DNA from: Hysterangium stoloniferum
Lineage: Eukaryota > Basidiomycota > Agaricomycetes > Hysterangiales > Hysterangiaceae
Assembly (NCBI GenBank): GCA_015178975.1
Contig: WHVD01000033.1
Coordinates: 1 to 64,000 of the forward strand
Reading direction: 5' to 3'
DNA: 64,000 bases
Shown one piece after another: positions 55,561 to 64,000 of this stretch. The notes beneath the pieces are model-generated. The model ran no database searches. It was not told the origin of the DNA and was given only the letters and a program-made list of their open reading frames with translations. Position 1 is the first letter of the stretch. Every line of letters starts with the position of its first letter. The position numbers were made by a program, and so were the translations under genes.

Positions 55561-56876
55561 CTCAGTGAACTGTTCCCCGCGACGCCCCAGGCTCATACTA
55601 TTCATCCATTGGTGTAGCTGTTAGATGTGACGACGGCAAATCAATGTTTCGCTACTACTGGCAATGACATAATTCAAACATGACAATTGGTGGAATGAAC
55701 TCCAGTCAACTGACATGGAAGCAGCAGGGGAACTGTCGGGATAGGGAGTAAAATAAATTGTCGTGGCGTGTAGTTTGACGCTAACGAGTGAAACATTGAA
55801 CCAGACCATAAACAAGAAAATCTCGGGGAATGACTGCTCCACGCGGCGGGTCGTGGCTATTATTCAGCTCTTAGTTGATATGGGATTCCGCCTGACATGA
55901 CCACGAGCTACCTTTACCTTATACAAGGTGAGAACTCACGACGTGTGAAGAAATGTCGGTGTCTTGATCATGGTGTTGTCCATTGGTTTGCCCCCGGCTT
56001 CCTGTTCTTCCAAACAAGGGACACGAGAAGAATGGTGGGACCCCCTTCTTTGAAACGCCGTAGTGGTATTCGATTGACATTGTTACTGCTAGTATATGCG
56101 ATGTAATTTCAGCGAGTAGTCATTGGGGTATATTCAATACCAGTGTAGAGAACCTCGCAGCGACTATTACAAGTGACGATCTTCGCTTCTAAATTGTATC
56201 AAATTATGTAGCTTCATACAACTCTCAAGGTCGCGTCCTGTTTGAAATGATTGTCATTGATAAATAGGATGTCAGTCTAGCCGCTGGTGGTGGCCGTGAG
56301 TGTATTCAATGCATGTATGGCATCAACGCGTGCAACATGCAGAGCACGCGGCGGCGAAAAGTGACTGTATGCGCTCTTATATTTGCTCGGCCTCTGGCAG
56401 CTTTATTGCCAAGTTTTCAATGGAAGAGAATTAGTTTAAGGAATTCGCCCAGCACATTGACTCGCACGGTGTGGAGGCTCTTGGTGGGAAGATCATGGAT
56501 CTTGTCGATTGAACATTACCCTGAAGGTATGATGAGCCTGAACGAGACATGCATCGAATTGGGAGTGGGGAGACCTTTTTCAGACCTTCAGTGATATCTT
56601 ACTTTAAAATGTGGATGTTAGTCTAATCACGGCTAGTCCAAATGTATTCAACATTTATGGGGACAATTGAGGAGCTCGCGGCGATAATGAAAGGTGACTA
56701 TATCGTTCTTACATGGGTTCAAACCATATACATTTATAACATCTGCAACCCCGGCTGCAACCCTGGTTTAGTTGAGATGCGTCGGCATTATCGAAGAGAA
56801 ATGATTAGAAAATGTGTCTAATCGATGGTGTAAGACCCTTGTCAGGGCAATCATGTGCCTTCAACACTGATAGGGT
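55561..56876 (+). pseudogene. Partner gene copy, plus strand
   Basis: Possible start region 55897 (MTTSYLYLIQGENSRRVKK), then DHGVVHWF, GFLFFQTRDTRRMVG and RRRSG. A likely intron (gtattc...tttcag) with ASSHW.. and NTSVENLA follow, then a second part with SYNSQVRVLFEM, then VWHQRVQHAE-type and SDCMRSYICSAYG, and the 3' part to the palindrome. It gives the longest readable sequence of partner exons, with a shared stop at the FKEFAQHI position. Confidence 0.5.
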
Positions 56877-56887
56877 CTAATTAGACC
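56874..56887. other. Palindrome at convergent gene ends
   Basis: GGTCTAATTAGACC between partner gene (plus) and NETT fragment (minus). Confidence 0.6.
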
Positions 56888-57630
56888 GTACCGACACACA
56901 AGTGGAAGGTGTGGCGACCACGCAAAGGAAGGAACGCGCGGTGAAATCTAAAGTTTTAAGCGAGGAATTGAAGAATTTGTCATTGGTCGTGCCGGGCATA
57001 ATGTCGCAATGTGGAAGAAGAGAAACGAGAACGGCGATGGTATCGAGGCTGCGCACTGTGGTCAACGCAGATTCCGGCTCGGAAAATCCAGCTATCAGCT
57101 TCAGAGTCAATGCGATTATTCGCTCACCATAACTAATGAGATCCCGATTAGGACTCGTGTGGGTCAGAATGAGACTGGTAGGAAAGTGTCGTGAGTGGAT
57201 GTAAGACGGTGCTGGAAGATAAAATATAGTGAACGTACCGTACGATGGGCCCAATGAACGAAGAAACGACATTCAGCTGGTTGATGTGATCGGTGAGAAG
57301 CGTGCTGTCGTTGAAGAATATTTCCAAGGAGCCAATACTCCAATACAGTGAGTTGGACATGTGCACATCAAGATGAAGCGTCAATGACGCTATATGCATG
57401 TTTATGTTGTCCACTATAACCCTCAATACATCTCCAGCAATGTCTCGAAACCATGCATCTTGTTGGATGCAACACACGAGAAGCCGTGTGGGATATTGAT
57501 AAAGTTTAAGTCATTGTGTCTGATATTCACTGTTATGGTTTTGGTGGGAAGGATGAAATGGTGTGATGGCATGATGCACGGTTGTAGAATAGCCAATAAC
57601 GAGCTTGAGTTAACCAAGTTCCTATTCAGC
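56877..57630 (-). pseudogene. NETT family fragment, exons 3-5
   Basis: On minus: the end of E3 (to about 57600, with PCIMPSHHFILP in the intron reading), E4 with PTRLLVCCIQQDAWFRDI and DNINMHIASLTLHLD, intron of about 64 bp, E5 with ERIIALTLKLIAGFSEPESAL ending CVSVRSN at 56877. E4 and E5 are open. No promoter or exons 1-2; the upstream side joins a D-module. Confidence 0.65.
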
Positions 57631-57877
57631 TATTCGTGGGTTGCATCGACCAAGTTTATGATTTCGACATGCTGCTGGAGCTGTATTAAAGATTATCGTG
57701 TGAAGCAATTTTAGAGCGCATACAATCACTTCTTATTCTTAATGCAGGTCTGTGCGGAGTCCGTGACGAAAACTGGATCGATGATACCTTTCAATGTGTA
57801 GCGTGTTTTGCGACTAATAATTCAATATATTGTGGCACTAGATATATATATCTCAAAGGCAGTGGTTATTCCTGGAA
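57631..57877 (-). pseudogene. D-module piece next to the CT repeat
   Basis: Matches 2110-2360, ending at ggttattcctgga where the CT microsatellite starts. Confidence 0.45.
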
Positions 57878-57878
57878 G

Positions 57879-57937
<59 letters not shown>

Positions 57938-58080
57938 GCTCTCTCTCTCGCTCTCTCTCTCGCTCTCTCTCTCGCTCTCTCTCTCGCTCTCTCTCTCTCT
58001 CTCGCTCTCTCGCTCTCTCTCTCGCTCTCTCGCTCTCTCTCTCGCTCTCTCGCTCTCTCTCTCGCTCTCTCGCTCTCTCC
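57878..58080. repeat. (CT)n microsatellite with regular CG steps
   Basis: About 200 bp of ctctctct with cgct inserted every 8-12 bases (CTCTCTCTCGCT pattern). All coding readings through it are artefacts. Confidence 0.95.
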
Positions 58081-58371
58081 CCGGCCATTCCCACCTGTCA
58101 ACGGTACTCGTATCGCCCATCTCCACTCTCCTCCAAGAGACCACATCATCGAGACCTGTCCAACTTTCAATCTTACCGGGCCACGAAACGACACCCTTAA
58201 GGCCCGAGTTAAGCAGCACCTGTGCAGGGATAAGGTGCACTCATTTCCCCCAAATACAATTTCTTTCAATGATTACCAACCTCTAAAATATAATCACTTT
58301 AGTGGCAAAACGTATGTATGCGAGGATTATTGGATTATTGGTGTTCACACGAGAAACAATGTCTGGCACGT
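58081..58371. other. Unassigned spacer between two simple repeats
   Basis: About 290 bp, moderately GC-rich, no module similarity and no reliable frame. Confidence 0.4.
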
Positions 58372-59302
58372 ACCACTCGCCCACCACTATTTGTACCACC
58401 ACCACTATCGCGCCACCACCACCACTACCACTATCGTCGTGCCCCCACCGCCACCACTATCACACCACCACCACCACCACCACCACCACCACTACTACCA
58501 CTATCAGATACCGCCACCACCACCACCACCACTATCCTATCACCGCCACCACCACCACCACCACTATCCTATCACCGCCACCACCACCACCACCACCACC
58601 ACCACACCACCACCGCCATTATACTGCCACTACCACCACCACTATCATGTACCACCACCACCACCACTACCACTATCATACCACCACCACCACCACCACT
58701 ATCGTACCACCACCACCACCACTACCACCACTACCACTATTGCGCTGCCACCACCACTATCGCGTACCACCACCACCACCACCACCACCACCACCACTAC
58801 CACTACCGCCACTCGCGCACCACCACCACCACCACCACCACTACCGCTGCCACCACCACCACCACCACTACCACCACTATATCACGCCGCCACTGCCACC
58901 ACCACCACTATCATACCACCACCACCACCACCACCACCACCACCACTACCACACCACTACACCACCACCACTACCACACCACTACACCACCACTACCACA
59001 CCACTACACCACCACCACCACCACCACCACTACCACTATCATACCACCACCACCACCGCCACTACCACTATCGCGTACCACCACCACCACCACCACCACC
59101 ACCACTACCACACCACTACCACTATCATACCACTACCACCACTCGCTCATCACCGCCACCACCACCACTACCACCACTATCCCGCCACCACCACCACTAC
59201 CACCACTATCGCGCCACTGCCGCCACCACCACCACCACCACCACCACTATCGCGCCGCCGCCGCCGCCATCACCACCACCACTGCCACCACTGCCACTAT
59301 CA
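58372..59302. repeat. Long (CCA)n-type trinucleotide repeat
   Basis: About 930 bp of accaccacc with interspersed actatc and gcgcc words; the plus strand is almost without G. All three plus frames are open for hundreds of codons because the repeat lacks stop codons. The words aacaatgtctggc lie on both sides (58355 and 59305), suggesting the array grew inside a duplicated or slipped segment. Confidence 0.95.
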
Positions 59303-59950
59303 TGGAAGTGAAACAATGTCTGGCCTGTAACACCTGGCACCCCGTAACACCCCACCCGCCCACCACTAACGATGTCCGCGGCACGTAACACCCTGCCCAC
59401 CCACCACTACCACTACCACTACCACTACCACTATCACTATCGCCAAAACGATGTCCTCAAACGAAAATGGCATGTCCCATGTCTTGCCTGGTCCGTGTTC
59501 GGGGCTAAATACAGTATGTCAAACAAAAATGACATGTCCAACCAGTCGGTCAAATGCTAACAACCAAAGCCCTCAGGGTCTCTGTTACTCTCATCAGAGG
59601 ATCTCGAATGTACAATACAAACTCCATTGCTTCTCTCCATCACCTTGGAGCCTGACGCACACGCTATATTTCACAGGATGGATGTTGACGTATATGGGTG
59701 AGCCCGGCAGAAATGATGCTTTTTAGATGCAAGCCCTCACCATATCACAGGATCTTCGCACACCTCCAGCACCTATACCATGAACATTTATCATACTACT
59801 GTGTCCCCCTCCCTTCCCACCTTTTGATTCATGTCTGTGTGAGACCCATCTTCAAAATCCTTGCCAAACCTGCACGCATCATTGCACACAATTTTGCTTG
59901 AAGAAGATACAGCATTGTGTAAGTAATATAGATTGGATGTACATATCTTA
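59303..59950. other. Spacer with a small (CCACTA)n array
   Basis: 59399-59443 is a short run of ccacta units. The remainder is unassigned, with short frames (59451-59726, 91 codons) that show no known pattern. Confidence 0.4.
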
Positions 59951-60190
59951 ATCTGAATCTAAAAGAATCTATCTGAATCTAAAAGCATCTATCTGAATCT
60001 AAAAGAATCTATCTGAATCTAAAAGCATCTATCTGAATCTAAAAGAATCGTATCTGAATCTAAAAGAATCTATCTGAATCTAAAAGAATCTATCTGAATC
60101 TAAAAGAATCTATCTGAATCTAAGAGAATCTATCTGAATCTCAAAGAATCTATCTGAATCTAAAAGAATCTACCTGAATCTAAAACAATC
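59951..60190. repeat. 20-bp minisatellite, about 12 units
   Basis: Unit atctgaatctaaaagaatct, head to tail, with few base changes and one unit longer by a base. Confidence 0.95.
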
Positions 60191-60884
60191 CTCTTAAATA
60201 TTTGTAAATCCCACTGTACTATTCCAAACAATTGTGAATCATGCTCAATCAGGAAAAATCAGTTCACGGTTTCTCATCTTGAAAAACCTTTAAGAAACTC
60301 ATGTGAAATTGTTCATTTCTTCAAGATTTCACCAACACATTTTTTGAATTTCCATAGTGTTTGTGGTCAAGGAAAATCTTATTGAAATCTATAATTATTC
60401 AATGATTTCCCATATAATTAAATTGTCAATTTTATTATGGTTTTCCCCTTGACAAAACATTAACAAAACTTTGTCTTGGCACAAGATTTTCCTGGCAAAA
60501 AATTACAGTTTTCACCCAATTCCCTGAGCAGAAAAATTGAGTAGAAATATGTGGTTTTCAATTGATTTCTCTAGGCAAATTATTACATTTTTCATAGAAT
60601 CCTGTTGGGTGGAAAAACCCTAACAAAACCCAGGGTTTTTTAAGAATTTTCCTATTTAGAAAATCCACAGAAAATAGGCTATTTCCAACAATGTTTCCTT
60701 AGAATTTCCTGATCACCATTTTTAGGGTTTTCAGATACAATTTTTCTCCTCAGAAAAACCTACTAAAACCCAAGATTTTCAAACAGTTTTTCCAGTTCAA
60801 AGAATGCTTAGCAAATTTGGCCAAATAGAAAGATTTTCTGAAGGTTTTGCAAATCCAAAAATCTTGGGGTGCCTCCAGTGTGTA
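60191..60884. other. AT-rich degenerate repeat region
   Basis: No gene. The phrase ga(a/c)aaaac..taa.aaaac occurs near 60278, 60452, 60612 and 60752, suggesting a much decayed tandem repeat of 140-175 bp. Ends where NETT exon 2 sequence begins. Confidence 0.4.
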
Positions 60885-60908
60885 GAAACTTGCCAAAGGC
60901 ACCATCAT

Positions 60909-61382
60909 TGTGAGGAGTATGCTTTTACCACAGTATCATTGTGGTAAAACACTCCTTTTATTTCATTTATATTTTACATATTCTATTCATATTTTTCTAT
61001 CTTTCATATTCTTCGATTATTGCATATTTCATTAGTTCGAAGCATTGTGTATACTTGTGGGTGCACTCAGCACCAATTAGAACTCAGACACACTTTAACC
61101 CAAGAACCACCACTCGTAAGACATAAACTAGGTCTACTACGAGCGGTGATCAGGGTAACGTGTCAGCTACCACTTAGGTAGCATCATCTGAACTACTGAA
61201 CACTTCTGGCCTCGAACTGTAATAGTCGAGGCCTCCACTCGAACCATTGTACTCGTTGACTCATTCGTCATCTCGTGCTCCTTCTCTCACTTTCTCTTAT
61301 ATTGCACCGAATAGGTCAATATCCTTCCTTCCTACTCATTTCTTCGTATATAGAACAGTCAGAACTTCCGCCACTCTTCACA
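60909..61382. mobile_element. Solo LTR, 474 bp
   Basis: Starts TGTGAGGAG and ends CTCTTCACA, flanked by atcat at 60904-60908 and 61383-61387. It interrupts E2 of NETT copy 11, whose sequence is continuous at 9280-9305. No internal region. Not similar to the other LTRs here. Fossil. Confidence 0.85.
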
Positions 61383-61924
61383 ATCATCTTGTAACAAACA
61401 GGCGATTTCCCGGTATGTTGTCAGCTTTGCGATCAGCGAAGCTGTCTTGGCACTGTGAAGGACTTTCATCCCAACCCTTTCCAAACCAACTCCACAGTAA
61501 TATCCGGGGCCAATGTCAATACTTGACATTGTCCCCTGACTTCGCGAGATCATTCCCCAGTGATCGGCATGACTGCAGTAGTGGCTGAGGGTTGGATGTC
61601 GTGTTGGTGGATATCTTAACAACATTTGGTGGGTCATGGTAGCCCGTTTCTCCTTAAAACTGAAATGCGCAGCATGTGACACATGACATGGAAATAGCAT
61701 TATACTTCACTCACCCACTTGTCAACCCAAATCTCTATATGGTTTTCAGACAGCTGTATGTGTTGCCTACCATCCAGGACCTGATAACATCAATCATAGC
61801 TGGGTTCATTACAACCCCATTGTTCTCGAACCTTCTCCCCGAATATCTCTCTCTCATCCCTTTAACGATCTCATCCCTTTGATCTGAACTCAATACACCA
61901 AGGGGAAACTAAGAGTGGGAGTTT

Positions 61925-62054
61925 TGTTAGAACTAGTTGTATTGCAAGCCGTTCTATGTTCCATGTAGTTTATTTCGACACTTGGCTAAGTTGTACTTTA
62001 CAGGAGCTTAGTCATAAAAACTTAACTTTTTCGTTATACTGTCAACATCTAACA
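61925..62054. mobile_element. Very short solo LTR, 130 bp
   Basis: Starts TGTTAGAACTAG and ends ACATCTAACA, flanked by agttt (61920-61924) and agttc (62055-62059), four of five bases equal. The uninterrupted site is ggagttcctcaatg at about 16965. Size fits a TRIM-type element or a short copia LTR. Fossil. Confidence 0.7.
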
Positions 62055-62134
62055 AGTTCCTCAATGTCTTCAAGGTTGATCTCAGCTGTTGCCGAATTGT
62101 GATTCCCCTGAGTCATCCCATTGGAAGTAGACAT

Positions 62135-62345
62135 TGGTGGGTAGCAGTCTCACCTACACTAGAAGGGGATGCCTTGCTTTTGCACCGCCACCAGTCGGAG
62201 AGTTAATTCCATGAAGGTACAGCGTTATGGCCATACTTACACTCATTCCTGCCGTCGTACACAAGGTTCCCACACCTTCCTTGAACCTCATAGGCTGCAA
62301 TGTAATGACACACAAGTCGTTAAGTTACCAGAGGGCTATTGGCTG
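62135..62345 (-). promoter_or_regulatory. Core promoter and partial U-module of NETT copy 11
   Basis: The leader is nearly identical to 17046-17110, with the altered TATA core (gcaaaagc) near 62180. The U-module stops near 62340. Confidence 0.45.
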
Positions 62346-62524
62346 ACACCATTCTTCTAAGGCATGAGCGTCGGTTTTGGTTTAGATGCCCAGATTTTGA
62401 GATTAATATTTTTAGACCAGGAAGGTAACAACTAATTACAATTAATTGAAGCTGGATATTAAATAGGGATAATTAGCAAATAAATTAACTCTGTGTAGCA
62501 AAATCTTGTTTTAGCGCATCTGTT
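62346..62524. other. Unassigned AT-rich spacer
   Basis: No frame or module similarity seen. Confidence 0.4.
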
Positions 62525-63703
62525 GTGGCGAGAAGCTGCTCTCTAAAGGCTATTATTTTCTTGGAGTTTAAGAGCGAACTTCAACAAGAGTTCAAAATAA
62601 AAGACCTCAGGAACTCAAGTGGCTCTTGGGGATTGAAGTCAAATGTGATCAGGCAGCTCAAACGATATCACTTTCGCAATGCTCGTATATTGACAAAATC
62701 CGAAGGGTCATTAGTATTCCATCTCCTCTTGAATGTAGTTTTATATATGTGTAGTATAGTTAACAAATCTCTTGGTGAACATTTTATCGCTGAGAGTAAG
62801 TGATCTGATTATTGTCTCATTCCATAGTAAAACTCATTATATGCATTTAGTACTCAAACATCTTTAGGTATTGTATATTATAGTGAACATTTTATCACTG
62901 AGATACTCAAACGTCTCTAATTTGGCCTACAAGACATGAAGCCATTATCAACCCCCCTTGACCCTCATCACCACCTTTCCTCCTCACAATCACCCAGCAG
63001 ACCCCATTGGCTCAAAGAAATGCACAATGTTCCATATCACGAGGCAATAGGATCCCTTATGTATGCAGCACTCGGTACAAGCCCAGACATAACATTCACG
63101 ATATCCTTCCTTGTGCAATTGATGCAGAACCCAGGTCAACTGCACTGGGAAGCTGTAAAAAGAGTTCTCTTCCCAGATACCTGAAAGGAACAATAGATCA
63201 GTGGTTGGTATTCAGAGATAGAAAAAATGACTCACAGAATGCACTCAAGGGTTACACCGATGCAGATTGGGGCTTGCAAGAACATAGGCACTCGATCTCG
63301 GGGTATATCTTTACCATAGATGGAGGTGCCGTCTCATGGAGCTCGAAAAAGCAACCTATCATCGCGGTATCAATGATGGAGGTGGAATATATAGCTGCGA
63401 CTCATGCTACGAAGGAGGCCCTATGGATACGAGCATTTATAGCCAAAATCGCTCAGCCGCTTACTCGCCCCATCACAATCTATTGGGATAATCAATCCAC
63501 CATACCAATTGTCAAAAATGATGAATGTACCAAAGACATTGATATTCAATACCACTTTATTCGCCCAGTTGCTAATAAGCAGGCTGGTGTCGATCCACTA
63601 TGTATCCACGGACCATAATCCTGCCGACATGCTAATGAAGTCGTTAGCCAGACTGAAGGTCGAAACATTCTACCAACAGCATTATGTAAGGGACCTTTGG
63701 TAA
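62525..63703 (+). mobile_element. Ty1/copia pol fossil (reverse transcriptase end and RNase H)
   Basis: An upstream piece (62540-62720) resembles the copia reverse transcriptase stretch FKSELQQEFKIKDL. After an AT-rich gap, 62936-63703 carries the region before RNase H and then RNase H itself: GYTDADWG, SISGYIFTIDGGAVSW, SSKKQPIIAVSMMEVEYIA, YWDNQST, HNPADMLMKSL. Order and motifs are those of copia elements. It is a fragment with several breaks. Confidence 0.8.
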
Positions 63704-64000
63704 GCTGAAACATAGTGAGGGTCAGCTGCTGATACTAAAACAGCACATAACCAACTCCGATATTGACCATTGGTAATACCCGAAAACAGCAGTGCTGTGA
63801 CATCCTTATCCTCCCACCCTTTCATAATGCATACGCACAAAAAGAAGCAGAAAAAAAGAACAAATAAAACATTCGAAATAGACTTGGAAGTGGTGAATCA
63901 ATCACCAAACACTATGTTGCAACTTCCTTTGCCATCTATAAACATTAATATACAGGTTGTTCCACAGGACAAACTGCCTTCAGTTACAAAGAACGGCCTC
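63704..64000. other. Non-coding end of window
   Basis: AT-rich with a purine run (agaagcagaaaaaaagaac, near 63840) shortly downstream of the copia RNase H. It may be the region before a copia LTR, but no LTR is seen before the window ends. Confidence 0.3.

Larger units (their letters stand above)
60885..62134 (-). pseudogene. NETT family copy 11, exons 1-2, with two LTR insertions
   Basis: E1 starts at ATG 62132-62134, is interrupted by the LTR at 61925-62054 and continues to about 61723, keeping the WGCNEPS-like region in changed form. The donor gtgagt is present. E2 (about 61665 down) contains SSIDIGPGYYCGVGLERVGM and KLTTYREIACL, then is split by the LTR at 60909-61382 and ends near 60885 (GAFGKFLH). 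Exons 3-5 are absent. Confidence 0.7.

Noticed and set aside
57822-58269. Arg-Glu and Leu-Ser repeat proteins
   Set aside because: Readings of the CT microsatellite.
58235-59388. Three long plus-strand frames of 342-358 codons
   Set aside because: They are readings of the CCA repeat, which has no stop codons in any plus frame. Histidine, threonine and proline runs only.
59951-60190. CRISPR-like array
   Set aside because: Units are directly adjacent 20-bp repeats without unique spacers, and the DNA is eukaryotic.
1-64000. tRNA, rRNA or other structured RNA genes
   Set aside because: No cloverleaf consensus or rRNA-like stretch was noticed on either strand by eye; a dedicated scan was not possible.

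Overview
The window looks like repeat-rich DNA from a filamentous fungus, most likely a basidiomycete. The evidence is a chromodomain-bearing Ty3/gypsy element, Ty1/copia remains, a DIRS-like reverse transcriptase fossil, about ten LTRs or LTR-like copies, and protein genes cut by very short (about 48-65 bp) GT-AG introns. I saw no bacterial gene organisation, no rRNA and no tRNA. No ordinary housekeeping gene is recognisable anywhere in the 64 kb.

Most of the window is many damaged copies of one unnamed multi-exon gene, called here the NETT family after residues near its N-terminus. Comparing copies gives a five-exon model: E1 about 94 codons with a C-x4-GH-x3-C motif, E2 about 119, E3 about 146, E4 97, E5 about 98, roughly 555 codons in all. 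The four introns are about 56, 54, 49 and 64 bp, and each restores the reading frame. A second gene family, the 'partner', lies tail-to-tail on the opposite strand, and in several copies both genes stop at one 14-bp palindrome (GGTCTAATTAGACC). Further conserved blocks complete the repeat unit. The U-module is the upstream region with a TATA-like box. The C-module is a weakly coding block. The D-module is a diverged second copy of the partner gene, and diverged E5-like blocks sit before it. After removing later insertions, the head-to-tail unit is about 5.3-5.4 kb.

Layout: 1-8400 NETT units on +; 8400-18540 units on -, with solo LTR 12256-12504; 18541-18872 unassigned; 18873-30836 units on +, with solo LTRs at 22865, 26159 and 28761; 30837-32140 DIRS-like fossil; 32141-37540 and 46313-48560 units on +, split by a nearly whole gypsy element (37541-46307) on - with a perfect 5-bp target duplication; 48628-49356 copia gag fossil; 49357-51340 unassigned; 51345-57870 rearranged NETT pieces, mostly on -, with an LTR-like block at 51985; 57878-60190 microsatellites and a minisatellite; 60885-62340 a NETT copy on - carrying two LTR insertions; 62525-63703 copia pol fossil.

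The repeats allow a relative order of events: amplification and decay of the NETT/partner unit, insertion of a 269-bp element, inverted duplication of about 5 kb (9.2-14.3 kb versus 33.5-37.5 plus 46.3-47.6 kb), then insertion of the gypsy element into one arm and a solo-LTR element into the other. Every NETT copy seen here carries at least one lesion. Whether an intact copy exists elsewhere in the genome cannot be told from this window.
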